DNA from: Glossina fuscipes
Taxonomy: Eukaryota; Arthropoda; Insecta; Diptera; Glossinidae
Assembly (NCBI RefSeq): GCF_014805625.2
Contig: NW_023998606.1
Coordinates: 37,135 to 101,134, forward strand
Direction: 5' to 3'
DNA length: 64,000 bases
Every line of letters begins with the position of its first letter. Position 1 is the first letter of the stretch. Of the stretch, positions 1-12,414 are shown piece by piece. The notes below the pieces were generated by a model. That model was not told where the DNA came from and searched no databases. It worked only from the letters and a program-made list of their open reading frames with translations. A program made the translations under genes and the position numbers.

Positions 1-455
1 ACGTACACAACCAGCATAGAGCCATACTTACAACCGCTCTTTTATAGACGAAGTCTCGCTCGCTTGTCCTATTGCCGACAGGTTCTATGTGTTTACATAT
101 GCTTGTGTGTATGCTTAGCTTAAGTTGACTGCAGTCGCAACCTTAGTTACGACTTGCATGATCCTGCTTATACATAACTTAATACCACTTACATCTAGCT
201 TATTACTATGTTTGGTCAGATGTCTACTCACTAGGCACAAAGGTACCAAATCGTGTGATTCAACTACCGTTAGGTACGGGAATGCTTGTACCTTTCTATG
301 CCTTTGTGTTTGCATATGCTTGCTTTGTGTGTTTCTGCATGCTTGGCATTTGTGATCCTATCTTTGTGCATTTTATGTATGCCGTTTACGCATTGTCGTA
401 TGTTCTTATTTTTTTTCTACCTAACTGCTTACTCCAGTGTTTGGTATACCCTCAC

Positions 456-560
456 GGTGCTGCATAACTTTGTACTTTGCTTGAACATTTTATCTGACCT
501 AAGGGTGCTGCATAACTTTGCACTTTGCTTGAACATTTTATCTAACCTAACGGTGCTTTG
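456..560 (+). repeat. 48-bp tandem repeat inside LTR-like repeat
   Basis: GGTGCTGCATAACTTTG recurs with a 48-base period (456, 504, and a partial third unit at 552). The units differ by a few substitutions. No coding role is visible. Confidence 0.8.
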
Positions 561-779
561 CAGTAATGTATAATGCTCTACGCGCTTTGTGTCTTGCTTG
601 CATGTGTTTATATATTTTATACATGGATGTTTGTACATATGGATGTTTATGGATGTTTATACACATGTGCAAGTTCCCTTTTTTTTGTCTATGGCCTAGC
701 GTTTACTTTTGAATGCATTGTTGTGGGTTTATAAAAGGGTATGTGTTCCTATGGGTTTGCTGACCTGTGTTTATAATTC

Positions 780-1142
780 TTCTTTTTACAATACGTTTGG
801 TGATGGAGTGTGTGTTCTTATGATTTTGCTAACATGGGCCTGATCGATATGTGTTTCAAGCTAATACATTTGGTGCTGGAGTGGGTGTTCTTATGATTTT
901 ACTAACGTAGGCCTGTCCACTATGTGTTTATAAATTTTCTCTTTATATTACATTTGGTGCTGGAGTGTGTGTTCTTATGATTTTACTAACGTAGGCCTGT
1001 ACAATATGTGTTTATACATTTTCTCTTTATAATACATTTGGTGCTGCAGCGTGTGTTTTTATGATTTTACTAACGTAGGCCTGTACAATATGTGTTTATA
1101 CATTTTCTCTTTATAATACATTTGGTGCTGGGGTGTGTGTTC
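780..1142 (+). repeat. 84-bp tandem repeat inside LTR-like repeat
   Basis: The motif ACATTTGGTGCTGG recurs at 866, 950, 1034 and 1118, an exact 84-base period, with an older 73-base unit beginning near 793. Units share GTGTTCTTATGATTTTACTA and end in TTTCTCTTTATAAT. The last two full units are nearly identical, so the array expanded after the older units diverged. Confidence 0.85.
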
Positions 1143-1265
1143 TTCCTTGAATTAACTCATACGGACGTTCACGGACAGGTCGGACTGACGGGTTGTACGC
1201 GGTGGATAGTTAACTTAGGCGGACGGACTTGTATCTCGGACGGACTTGTAAAACGCTTCCTTACA

Positions 1266-2160
1266 ACACATATGTCATTTTAACTTTACATACATACTTC
1301 AATACCAAATATAATACTTTTTGTTTTCTTTATATATTACAACTTTGTAACCTAGTCTTTTGCTTAATTTATATATAAGCTAAAGTTTCTTTTCCTCCGA
1401 ATGAATTATGTTTTTTAAGGCAACAAAACAAATTACGCGTTCTCCATACTCTTTACCGATGCTTCAGGAAATTAATTTTCTCGTCTTTTACTTTGTTTTA
1501 ACAATTTTAACTTTCTACCGAATCTTATTTTTAAAATTTCCATTTTTTTGCTAAATTTCATAATTCCGACCTTCGTTCACCATCTTAATTCCCTTCTCTG
1601 CTCCTTTTTCTTATCTTATCCCCACTCCCTACCGAAAACCGCACAAAGTCAAAAACCAAAAAAAACTACGTCAAAACACTATCTCTCGCTGTCAACTGTA
1701 ATTGTGTATTACCGGGTTGCATTTTTAGAACACATAATTTTTTAAGTCAAACCCAAAAATTACAGTGGTTGCTATCGTTCTGCTTTTTCCTTTTTTTCTT
1801 GATAAGAGAACAATATTTTATATAATAACGCAATTCGGTTGACCAAATTAGTAGGAAGAATAATTATGAAAAAAAGAAAAGTGCAAAGTTCGCCTGCGTA
1901 AAATAAGGCTGGGATTTTTCGACAGCAAATGATACGTTTATACGTAGCGACACACATTGACCACGATCTTTTCAAACACAAGGACTTTCAAAAAAAAAAA
2001 AGATCAAAAGCAAACAAGAGAGTCGAGTTATGGAAGTGAACGAGTGCAGTTGTGCTTTGCCTGTCTGTTGTTTTGTAACTGTGTAGTCTCGGTTGTTAAA
2101 AATAACGGCATAAATGATGTGCAATTCACATTACATCAAAAACAAATTAAAATAAAAAAT
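1266..2160. other. AT-rich intergenic DNA, nothing recognised
   Basis: Short open frames here (up to about 100 codons running into 2262) have no domain, no codon bias and no splice context that I can support. Confidence 0.5.
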
Positions 2161-2164
2161 ATTA

Positions 2165-2890
2165 TCCTTTTTATACCCACCATTGTAAGATGGGGGTACA
2201 GTCATTTTGTTTTTCTAAAAAATATGTGTAACGCCCAAAAGAAAGCTTCAGAGGTCGTATAATGTATATGTATTCTTCACCACCGTGAAATTCTAAGTTG
2301 ATTTAGCCATGCCCGTCCGTCTGTGTGTCTGTGTGATGGGTGTTGTTAGCACTCTTCCGTTCGAAAAAGAGAAGATGTTGACCTCAAATCTGGTAGAAGC
2401 AAGTTGATATTGAAAATGAACCGATTTGACCAGAGCAAAAGCGCGCATAGGAGTCCAAGCTTAATGCAACTCAGTTTTCCTTAATAAAAGTTTTTGGATT
2501 TTTGCTCGTTACTCTGAAATTATTAAAGTTAGACCTCTGAAGTTTTCCACATTTACAGTGTTCTCTGTCCAAAAACGGAACCAATCGGCCATGCCCACAC
2601 AACGTTACGGGTACCTAAATATAATTTTCTTCACTTTTTTGAAGTTTGATGCTTGTTTACAATAAGGCAAACGAAACAAAACGTTTAAAACTATTTTGTA
2701 CACTCCTCATATGAAGATATATTATCGGCTTAAAAATGGATTAATTTTGAAATGAGTATGATAGACACCGCAATTAATGTTTTGTTAATAATACCAGCGA
2801 TGCGGGTATCAAAACAAAGGACTTGGAGAGTAGAAAGCGAAAAGCATAGCGGTGAGTAAGCGAGATTCGCCCTCGCCGAGTATAGCTTTC
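2165..2890 (+). repeat. Dispersed fly repeat of the CCATGYCCGTCCGTCTG type, copy 1
   Basis: It contains TTAGCCATGCCCGTCCGTCTG near 2305, the hallmark of a repeat scattered through many fly genomes. It aligns at length with 22085-22860 in the same orientation. Shared blocks include TTTAAAACTATTTTGTAC..CTCATATGAAGA.ATATTATC, GGACACC/AGACACCG and a final GCGAGATTCGCCCTCGCCGAGTATA. No ORF is conserved between copies, so it is non-autonomous or very decayed. Confidence 0.65.
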
Positions 2891-3700
2891 TTAGCTGTTT
2901 TATTTTAACTTTATTTATTTGTTAGTTAATAATTCACAACAATTGACTAGGGTAAATCTAGCTTTTTGAGTTAATGCCTAAGTCGAACTGAACGTTTGAA
3001 AGTGCTTTATAATATGAGAAAATTCTGGTTCAACTAATTATTCACAATCTTATCGGTTGCAACTTCAGTAATTTAAACAAATGAAACCAGAGAGAAACGG
3101 TAAAAGTTGTCAGAATTGTTTGTGATTGGTTATGAATTAGAAATGATCGTCATTGCTTAGAAAGTTTCGGATTATTAGAGTGAATCTAATTTATACACAC
3201 CCGCTTTTCAAAAATTATTATTTCATACTGAGTTAATCATCAATTCACACAAATTAGAAAATGTAGATTTGTTTATTGATTTAGAGGTACTGTTTGGCCA
3301 AAAACCTCCTTTTAATCTACAATAATCGTTGAGCTATCAATAAATGCGTCATTAAGTGATTTTGTTACAAAAAAGATATTTATTATTCTTAATACCCGAC
3401 TGTTTAAACTCTACCAAAGCTTCGCTCTATAATAGGCGAAATCTACTATCGCTTGCAAGTCGTATTTTTTTAAAGGGGTATACGCTTTGTTAGATTTTAC
3501 GTTTGAAGAGTAGCTGACTTCGCTCGAAATAGTGGTTGTGTAAGGGTGTAGTAATTTTAGACGAATCTTCACCGTACTGAAGATACTCATTCATGTCAGT
3601 TGTTTCAAACGTCTCCTCTCTCTTCTAACAATATCAATTCGTTTCCGAGAATGTAATAAAGGAAGTCGTTCTCAACGAAATTTCAGTAAAAGCGCTCACA
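2891..3700. other. AT-rich DNA, nothing recognised
   Basis: No coding, RNA or repeat signature that I can support. Confidence 0.4.
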
Positions 3701-4129
3701 ACTTTTGCAAATAGGCTTGACAGTATTGTTACGGAATCGACCCAAAATAGATTAGATGTTGTAGAGACGGCAAAGAACGGAAAGGGGGTGATACAAACAT
3801 ATCAGACAGAGGCAATGACAAGGGTAAATCTGTAAAACAAACGTCAAAGACACTAAAACAGTAAAATAAGCTTTTGATAAAGTGAATAATGGAGATGAGG
3901 AATATGAAAACTGGAATGCAAAGTGTTAAAACTATATTGAAGGGGTAGACCAGAAGAATTGGCAGTAACATCAACACCTAGTGCATAACAAACCAGAACA
4001 CATGGTGCAAGAAAAGAAACACCTTTTTAACAAACGTTTTGAAATCCAAACTGAGTCAAGTAGTAATATTCGGAGGAGAAACGTAAAATAAAAGTTTGAT
4101 TTATCTACAAAAAAGCCTTGTTGAAAGCA

Positions 4130-4790
4130 TTGCTTTCAGAGTTGGGAAGCTACGAAACCAGAACCAAGTCACTTAAGAAGACCCATTCGCAGAATTTCAT
4201 AGCCTTATAATAGACAATGCCAGAAAGTGGCACTAGCAGTTTTTGGATGATTATGAAGACGATCCAACTTTCAATTACTTAACATTAAAAAATGAACTGC
4301 TACGAAAAATCCGAAAGCCGAAGTCCAATTATGAACTGATGCTGCTTGGAGAGAAAACAACATTTAACAGAGTTATTTGAGGAATAGTATAGTGAAATAG
4401 ATGGTTTGAACTTTCACCTAAAGAAAAAGATGCCTGAGCCAAAGTTGATAAAAATAATAAAGTCCAATGGCAAGCGTCGCCAAAAGGATTTTTGCGACCA
4501 AAGTGGAATAATATTCAATAAGATGATGTAGCATAAATGCAAAGTCACTATTGCCATTGAAATTAAGGCTCAGACAGTAGCAACAATTTGCACAATTAAG
4601 TTGAAGTTAAGAGTCTTATTACTTTTGTGCAGTAGCCACCAACCCTAACGAAAACAGGCTAACTTTAGATATTGTATCCAAGCAGAATCGTTAATGTGCA
4701 TACGCAATGTTTTACTTGCGGGAAAAACAAAAGCTGCTGGCAATCACAAGCGGGAAACGACTGACTGGCAGACAAACCGGGAGCTTTTGT
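4130..4790 (+). pseudogene. Degenerate Ty3/gypsy-like Gag remnant
   Basis: A broken reading near 4225-4350 gives a Gag-like segment with Phe-Leu-Asp-Asp-Tyr followed by LTLKNELLRKI and stops. At about 4700-4760 a degenerate zinc knuckle is visible (CFTCGK, then Cys-Trp, with the canonical His and last Cys lost). The order Gag helix region, knuckle, then protease (next entries) is the usual Ty3/gypsy order. Many frameshifts and stops show it is long dead. Assignment rests on motif resemblance only. Confidence 0.45.
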
Positions 4791-5189
4791 AAATCAATGT
4801 CACACTCGGAAAATCAATGTTAAAACCTACCATGACAAACACCTTTGCTGAAATATTTATGGCAGTTAACTACATTTATAACAGCCTGCGCCATTAGACC
4901 ACACATGTAGTGGAAAAAGTAAGGAATTTACCAGAAAGCGCCATAATGAAAGTGATACAGAAAACAGCTGACGGCAATTCATTCATGACACCACGAACCC
5001 TACCAAGGAAAAGTTTACACAAGCGGGTTCAGCAATATGGGATAAGACGTTTACAAATATCTACTGAAGAGATTCTCCAGAGAAAGGCGCCATCTACGAA
5101 GTACAAAACTCTTAAATTTTTCAGGAAAGGAAGGAAAAGTCTCCAGCATTTAAAAAGAAAGGAATTCCAGCTACCTTAGGCGACCACAA

Positions 5190-5460
5190 AAAATTCTTCG
5201 CGAAAATAAAATTTGATGGTGTTGAGATGATAGCTACCGCGAGTTGTTGTGGAACTGAAACCAAACTTTTTTTTGGAAAACCTAAAGTACAACATTTTTA
5301 AATTAAGAGATTAACAAGTGACAACAGTAAATGATAATGCGACTGCAATAACAGGAATCATAACAGGACGAGTAACTGAAAACATGGACTTTCTTATTCT
5401 CCCAGGTCCTCAGCAAAATATACACCTGGTGATAGATTTTTGGAGCTGAACTTCAAAGTT
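5190..5460 (+). pseudogene. Retroviral-type aspartic protease remnant 1
   Basis: The reading from 5198 resembles the start of a Ty3/gypsy protease (Ile-Lys-Phe-Asp-Gly-Val-Glu-Met), but the D-T-G-A active site has been deleted or mutated away. Further on, GRVTENMDFLILPG leads to an IDFW-like end at about 5440, matching the usual protease C-terminus. Frames are broken. Confidence 0.45.
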
Positions 5461-5769
5461 GTGAATTTGAGCTATCAGTTGTACGAAAGTTACGAGAACC
5501 CGAAAATGTTATCCAATTTGACGGAATTCAGACTGAAAATCTAATGGATTTTGACTTATATGCAACAATGTGCAACTATAACAAGCTCAGATTACAACCA
5601 CTACAAAGTAACCGAACATGTTAGAATTGTTGGAAACTGAGGAATTTATTAGAAAATCACGTAATAAAAACGATATAGAAAACCAGTGAAACCGGTTCAC
5701 TTACAATAGTACCAACATCACTAAGCAAAGATTTACACCAGCGCAGAATATGTAAAAATGTAATGAATT

Positions 5770-6140
5770 CTACATGATAGCTCGAAGCAATCTGAGAGAT
5801 TAAAATTCTCAGGGAGAAAAGAAAGCGGCTCAAGCAGTTCGAAAGGAATATAGTTTCAATAATCGTCACCTAAGGCGGCGATAATAGAATCTTTTCGAAA
5901 TCAAAAATTGACGGGGAAGAAATGGGCGCATTGTCTGATACTGGAGCTGCTGCTAATTGTTGTAGAAGTCACAATCTTTCTGGGAATCTGGAAGCACGAA
6001 ATTCTTAAATTAGTAGATCACCAAGTGAGAATAGGGAGTGGTAATTCAAGAGGAAAAACATGATTCATTGCTCTACCAGAGGTGTAACGAAAGAGATAGA
6101 ATTTCTTATTGTCGTGCAGCAATGGATGGATATTTGATAA
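5770..6140 (+). pseudogene. Integrase-tail-like and second protease remnant
   Basis: At 5893-5970 a clear aspartic-protease core reads IDGEEMGALSDTGAAANC, with the catalytic D-T-G-A intact. Downstream pieces (KEIEFLIV near 6090) fit the rest of the fold, with stops between. Just before it, 5770-5880 has an Arg/Lys-rich stretch ending HLRRR, like integrase C-terminal segments. Two protease cores about 700 bases apart in one orientation imply a tandem or chimeric remnant. Confidence 0.5.
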
Positions 6141-6369
6141 ACATTTCACTTTAATGATAAGCAAGTTGCCCGAATCTTACCTTATATAAGAAGAAGAAAA
6201 CACATAGAAGAATAAGTTGTGACAAACAAGACGTTAACACAATTATATTCATATAAAATTTAACCTAAAATATAATTATTATTATTATTATAATTTTAGA
6301 CTAATGAAATAAATTCCTAGATTGAAAAAAAGACCTTGAACACTAGCAACACAGGGTATCGGTTCTAAT

Positions 6370-9000
6370 TTATAAAAGTACATTAAATATTGAGACTAGT
6401 AGTTTTAATAAAGTAATATATTGTATTGATACTATGTTCTGTAGAATGTCCATAGGATTAATCTCTCCAAATTCAATACTTCTAGCTGAGGTAAAGTGAA
6501 GGCAGTCACAGAGAATGTGCTTTATAGTGAGAATTTGTCCACAATTGTAGACTGGGGAGGAAGAATTCTTCCAGATCCACTGGTGAGTTGCAATTGTGTG
6601 ACCAAGGGGAATTCTCAAAAATTTTTGGATCTTGATTTTCTCAGCATTTGTTGGATATGAAGTTTTTTAAGGGTTAATAAAATAGTAGTGCTGATTATGG
6701 TATTGAACATTTCCTTTTGTAATTTTCTTTTTAACTTTTCTTCCAATGTATCTTTGAAGATCCAACTTTTCCATGACATCATCCATAATTAGAGATGCAG
6801 AAGCAGTATACTTCGCCGCTCGTTTAGCCTCCCCATTTAACAATAAACCGATATGAGTTGGTATCCAAAGAATTTTAATATTTTTCGCCGGGCATTGTAA
6901 CGATATTCCTTAATTTGTTGATGGTGCTCCATCTCGAACTCGAAGGTTTCCGTACAGCTTTTAAAACAAACAAACAAGCAATGTTCTGTATGAAATTTAC
7001 CCTTGTTAAAATAGATTTTTTAACAGAAGAAAGTGTGTTTTACAATGATATTTGTTGAAAAACGTGAGCTCGGGAATATAGAGCGTCTGCACGTTCTGTA
7101 CTAGTAAGTCATTAATATGCATCAGTAGATTTCCCGCATCGCATATATGCTTTCGACAAATGTGCATTTTTTTTGATTTTTGTATAGAAATTTTAGCCCC
7201 TGATGAGTTTGCCCATATGGGGATTTCTCGCCCAATAGATTCGAGGAAGTTGATTGCCTTCGTGCTATCTTTTTCTTTTGTAAAAATGTATACATCGCCC
7301 GCGTGGAGACAATGCTCGATTCTCGCTACAGGGCAAAAAATTTTGCTAATTTCATTAAAAGTGATCTGAAAAAGGGTGACAGAAAGAGGAGAGTAATGTG
7401 GAATGCCATTCATTAGTGGAAAAGAATGAGAGGGATGATTATTAACTCTAGCTTTGCACCGCCGGTCCGACATGGATAATTTGATGAAGCGTGAATTCAC
7501 ACTCCACCCCCCTTGAAACCAACTTGTCGCTTTGTAATCAGGTTCTTGGACTCAAGAAACCCAGATAATCTAGACGCCATAATCTTCTGTAATACTTTTA
7601 AGAGGCAAGATAAAAGAGGGATTGGGCGATAATCCGATGCGATGGAGACATTTTTTGACTTTGGACTTGGAACAACTGCTGCCAGTTTCCACATGTAGGG
7701 TATATGGTCAGTCAAAAATTCCGTATTATATAGGTCCAGTAATTTCTTTTTACTTGAATTAAACAGCACACTGATCATTTGGTAGGAGATGCGGTCTTGA
7801 CCAGGTGTCCTCCACTTCGATTTAGACAGACAACTTTTATGTTCTAACGTAGATATGTAATTTTCCAGGGACATGGCACATGGTCACTAGCACTTGAAAG
7901 AGACATTGGAGTCGTTTTATTTCCGATGAAAGCACTGGAAAAGTGCAAATATTGCGTTCAGATTTGAAGTCTCATTGAGTCTGGTGATTTTGTTCCAGAC
8001 AATTTTCATTAATGTATTTCTGTGAATTCTTTTCGAAAAAGTTCGAAACTAAGTGCCTTTGATTTTCGTAATCCTTTCCTGAATAGAGCACTGGTGTTTT
8101 TCCATAATGACAAATGATCATCATCAGGACATCTTTTTAAGCGGTGCCATAGATCCATTGTGCTTTTCCTCAATAAAGAAAGCGTGTTGTTTCACCAAGG
8201 AAGACTAGCTCGTTTAAAAAAGCTGTTGGATTTAGGAAAAGAGAGATGAGTAGCCGTGGGAATCGCTTCAGATATAATAGCAGCATCATGGTTGCAGTCA
8301 CCGTTAAATGACTTTGAATTCAGAAATGATTCGGCCTGCTTGGAGCAATTGATTCAATCCGCTTTATCTAGGAGTAATTAGGCCCGTTTTGCGGGCGTAA
8401 CAGAAGACTTTGAAAGATTAAAATTGATCATGATTGGAAAGTGATCACTATTATGTAGATCATCAGAAATAGACCAGGAAACCAAAGGAAGAAGTGACGG
8501 AGAGCAACAAGTTAAATCAATATGTGAAAAGGTGTGATGAGTTAAAAACTGCGTTGGTTTTCCATTATTTAAAACGCAGAGATTACGTTGAATGAAGGCA
8601 AAGGCCAGCAAACCAGTACCACGACTGTTATTCACTGTTGAGCCCCAGATGGTAATCCAGCTATTAAAGTCGTCGCATATAACTAATAGGTGAGAAAGTA
8701 CGGAGAATAAATTGTAGAGTTCTTTTTGAAAAAACGATTGTGAAGGTGGGATATAGAGCAAGCACTGTAAATTTTATGTTTAAGATTATTTGTATCGCTA
8801 CGGCTTGTATGTACGAGCTTAAATTTATGCGTTTGTGAGCTATGCTTTATTTTCTAAAAACACCAACTCCTTGTTTGAGATATGAATTTTCATCAGCATT
8901 CGAGAAGTATCCAGTATATGATTTGCGTGGAATAGAATTAAAAGAGCTTCTATAATTTTAGAATAGAATTTTAAAAACTTTATTTAATTGTAGTGACATG
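6370..9000 (-). pseudogene. LINE family A ORF2 (EN-RT-RNase H), broken
   Basis: The endonuclease (about 8990-8380) shows CDDFNSW in place of the usual GDFN and keeps the SDHFPI motif. RT follows: VSIASDYRPIPLLSCL at about 7600, then a deletion and frameshift near 7500 that removes the first RT catalytic segment. The YADD box is altered to HAGD at about 7310. RNase H pieces include ILWIPTHIGLL near 6860 and the C-terminal Cys/His segment at 6500-6580. Compared with copy A2, more than 60 codons are missing around 7500. It would have made a strand-nicking, target-primed reverse transcriptase, but it is not functional now. Confidence 0.8.
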
Positions 9001-9396
9001 GAAACGGAGTGGTAGGTGGATTAAGTTGACATGTCAGCGTCTCTGTCGAAAAGGTCGCTGTAGGAATTTTGCGTGAATAATCTTACCAGCAGAATAATCT
9101 GTGCATAGTTTGTTGCTTACATTTGAAGGGCAACGAGTGGGCGCACGTGAATAGTTTGAAATTGAAGTTCGATTTAGAGTTGAAAGATTGGATTCGTTAC
9201 AATTTGTAATTTGTGGATTAGATTTGAGAGCTGTTGTTTCTGGGGAATTTAGTTTATTAGATTTTAGGATACGTGTTGTTGTTTGAATTTTTTCAATATT
9301 TGCTGTTGTTTTGATTTTTTCAATATTATCTTTGGCAGGTGGTGCAACAGGTTTTTCGTTGGAAGGAGTTGGAGCTGAAGGCTTATTGAGCCCTAG

Positions 9397-10387
9397 TTAC
9401 GAGGCGACAGCAGCGTAGGAATTACTTTTGCTAATTCTTTGGATTCCAGATGGATTTATTTCCCGGCACTTGCGTCGCGTTTCACCCATGCTATAGTAAT
9501 TTTCCGTTTTGATTTTTAGAATTTCACGCATTTGTGTAAAACGTGGGCATTGTTTGTCTAACGCCAAGTGTTGACCATTGCAATTTGAACAGAAACTACG
9601 GGTACAGTTTTCAGCAAGTGGAGGAAGACCACAGTTAGCACAAGATGGAGGACTGGTGCACTTTTTTGCCATATGATCCAGGCGTTGGCAATTTTTGCAC
9701 CTCATGAGATTTGGAGTGTAGAGTTCCACTTTATATTTACACCAAGCCACATCAATAGTTTACGGTAACCGATAGCGATCACAGGTCACAATAATCCTTC
9801 CTTAGGAAAGAAGGTTTTTCCTTCGTCATTTAATTTCATTAATTTATAGACTTCATTCACTTCTTGATTGCCTATTTCGCGAACTATTTCATGTTCCGGC
9901 ACATGTTTTACGCACGGGACATAAATTACGTTTGTCATGTAATTTAGCGGAAATAGTACATAAATTAGTTAATGATCTTGACTTTAAGACGTTTTCGGTT
10001 GCGCGGGGGTTCCCAGCAAAGACAAGTAAATTCTCATCGTGTAGAATCGAGGTACAGTCTATATATGTTGTAATGCTATCTAGGGCTTTTATAGCAAAAG
10101 GACTGATTTGTGAAATTATTAAGTTAGCATCAATTGAAGAAATAACCACATATTTTTTGTCAATAGGAATGATGTTACTGATTGGCAACACCGGAAAGTC
10201 CAAATTTTTAATTTTTTTCGTTGGGGGGATATGTCCGCTAATAGATGAAATCTATTTGAGTTTTTATCTGGCGGCCCCGGGGCGATTGTGCCTTAAGATT
10301 GTCTATTATTTAGTAATTTGGGAAAAGACCACTCACTGGAAAAAGATTGGGTTCTACTAAAGGAAAATTGTTTTCAATTTTTTTCAT
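9397..10387 (-). pseudogene. LINE family A ORF1 (zinc-knuckle Gag-like), broken
   Basis: Two open segments (10203-9889 and 9750-9397) in different frames make up a nucleic-acid-binding ORF1. The second carries three CCHC-type knuckles: CKNCQRLDHMAKKC, CANCG..., and CSNCNGQHLALDKQC. An ATG at 10387 begins a frame giving NNFPLVEPN. The N-terminal part reads DFPVLPISN then IIPIDKKYVVISS. Such ORF1 proteins coat LINE RNA in the cytoplasm. A frameshift around 9750-9890 and an early stop inactivate it. Confidence 0.75.
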
Positions 10388-10820
10388 TTTTATATTCCTT
10401 TTTTGTGTTTTGTTTTATTTTTTTATTGTATATAGAGGAAACAATAGCACATACGCTAGCCGCGATGACCAGTTTTAGCTAAAACACTGAAAAGACACGA
10501 GCTAAATACATAAAATCACCGAAACAATTAAAAAATCGCAGACGAAAAGAAAACACACACTATTCAGAACGCAAGTCGACTACGAATGTAATCTAAAAAT
10601 AGAAGTAATATTCATGCCCTCAAAAGTATAAACATTTATATACAGCAAAAGAATCGCGAAAGAAAGTGTTTGGCAATTCGCGCGTTGTGCTCGTCTATAT
10701 TTTTTTTCGACAATTAATATTTTAATTTCTTGTTGAATTTCGTTCCTATTTTGCCTGATTGTGATATACTGTGAGAAGAAAGTGAGTGAATTCAAAGTAA
10801 AAGAAGTATTTTTTCTTTAC

Positions 10821-11429
10821 GCTTTGATTCATTGGATTTTTGCAAACAAAAATTGAGCTATGATATAAGTTCCCCTTTTTTTTGTTTTGTTTTTTCTCTT
10901 TTTTTTTTTTTTTGGTGTTCGTAGTTTTGTTTTGCTCTTTTGTTACAGTGCTAACGTAACGGAGAAGTTTTGTTCAAATTAATTGATAAATTTTGTGATG
11001 CGGATCTTTTTGCGATTTGTTCTGTCTGCTCTTCAAAAACCATTTCTGGCGTTTAGGCTGGACATGGATTGTTTATATAAGTTAAGGACCACCCTAACAA
11101 AAGCGTGAGTTACGAACCACCGCAATAAATAAAGTAAGCAAACACAGCACTTCTCACCATTCTCCTATTGCATACTAACAGAAACATTTCTCACCATTCT
11201 CCTATTGCATCCTGTCGTAAACACCATTCAATTTCCAACGAAAATGCTGACTGTCAATTAGTGGGCAAAACATATATTTCTTGTAAGATAGTTTGTAAGA
11301 ACTAAATCAGTCTTTTATCAACATCAGTCAATAAAGCACGAAAAATAGTAAATGTGTTAAATAAATTATCTTTTAATAAACCAAATTTTATAAAAAAAAT
11401 AAGTTATAACTTATTTAACTTATACAGTT
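10821..11429. other. AT-rich DNA between two LINEs
   Basis: It contains homopolymer T runs (10875-10915) and a short direct duplication of TTCTCACCATTCTCCTATTGCAT (11152-11175 and 11188-11210). No gene seen. Confidence 0.5.
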
Positions 11430-11439
11430 TGTCGGGCGA

Positions 11440-12410
11440 AAACGGGTCCGAAATTTGACAGATTCATTTCGTGTTGACTTTGCGATCGCTTTGGCCACGC
11501 TTATCGGCCGTGCTGCTGATGCAGTCGTTGACCCTTCAAAAGGATTACGATGGTCATGTCCTGACTGTAGGAAGCGGGACATAGACTTCTACAAATTGTT
11601 CACGGAGACGTGAAATGGTTTCTCTGAATTAAGTAAAAATCTCGGCTCGGAGTGTCGTTTCATTGAGCACGCCTCTTCTTCCCAAACTAGTAAAATCACA
11701 ACTCGTAGCCTAGCGTGTGGTACGTCACCTTTAATTCCTCCAAAGTCCGATTCGTTGGTGCAAGTTAGCACTTCCATAATGTCCTCAAAGAACGTCAGCG
11801 TTTCTGATATGACTGAGTCGGTCTCTAACAAAAAGGTTACAAATAAGCAGGTCAGTCCTTCTGGTTTAAGCTATGCTAAAGTGCCAAGAGTATCGCCTCC
11901 TTGTTGCGTCACTCACTCAACTCAGGCGTCATCGCCTAAAACTAATAAGGAGCAATATAAATCATTCTCTCCCCTGGCTGTTCGAGTGTGAACGCTGGTC
12001 ACCAAACTGAGCATGTCGCACAAGCTGCGCCTTTGGTAACCCCATCTATATTCTCCCCAACTCAAAACTCCCCAGTCGTGAACCCTACTGCTCCTAGTAG
12101 TAATGACATTTGCTTGACGGCAGTTCCTCCAAGAGAAAAGCAATATTTGAGCCAAGACTGGCACCCGATACATCTGTGGGTAACATATAAAGTTATCTGG
12201 CGGCGAAAATCCCATCAGTCAATCTAAAGCGGGTCAGAATTTTTAAATTAGCTACGTCTCTATCTAGAGCAATCGCTTTTTTTTTAATTCTTGTTCCGAC
12301 TGAAAACAGTGATATGTTGTTAGATAAGCTACTGTGGCCAGTTGGATCCTTAATAAAGGAATTTATCCCTCGTGATCGACCCCGTTATACTAAACCAGTA
12401 ATCCTGTCGC
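11440..12410 (+). pseudogene. CR1-like ORF1 remnant
   Basis: At 11510-11605 the reading GLRWSCPDCRKRDIDFYKLF matches the end of the PHD-like zinc finger in insect CR1-type ORF1 proteins. A Ser/Thr-rich linker follows (11755-11991). At 12235-12400 a segment reads VRIFKLATSLSRAIAFFLIL and then FIPRDRPRYTKPVIL, the usual C-terminal domain. Frameshifts separate these parts. The family role is RNA binding or RNP assembly. Confidence 0.55.
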
Positions 12411-12414
12411 CGAT

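Larger units (their letters stand above)
1..1265 (+). repeat. LTR-like repeat, copy 1 (cut by window start)
   Basis: This T-rich block is a diverged relative of 38754-40151. Shared landmarks in the same order are a CTCTTTTATAG box (position 36), a CTTAGTTACGACTTGCATGA stretch (near 151), ACCAAATCGTGTGATT (near 246), and a 3' end rich in CGGACGGACTTG that finishes in CGCTTCCTTACA at 1265. The other copy starts TGTAAG and ends CTTACA, the short inverted termini expected of an LTR. By comparison the first ~35 bases of this copy lie outside the window. The short ORFs inside it have no recognisable domain. It is probably a solo or orphan LTR of a BEL/Pao- or gypsy-like element, but no internal coding region adjoins it. 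Confidence 0.5.
6262..10820 (-). mobile_element. I-like LINE family A, copy A1, near full length but decayed
   Basis: Read on the minus strand, it has a T-rich 5' leader (about 10820-10390), a zinc-knuckle ORF1 (10387-9397), then endonuclease, reverse transcriptase and RNase H (about 9000-6380), and a short 3' end finishing in (TAA)n at 6262-6285. A TAA-repeat tail and a C-terminal RNase H are typical of I-clade LINEs. It is the same family as 24089-29940: protein segments such as MDDVMEKLDLQRY occur in both. ORF2 has internal deletions and frameshifts, and the catalytic RT box is damaged, so it is inactive. The 5' boundary is approximate. Confidence 0.8.

Noticed and set aside
125..573. Small membrane proteins in the LTR-like repeat
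   Set aside because: Overlapping frames in T-rich repeat DNA, not conserved as frames in the copy at 38754-40151.
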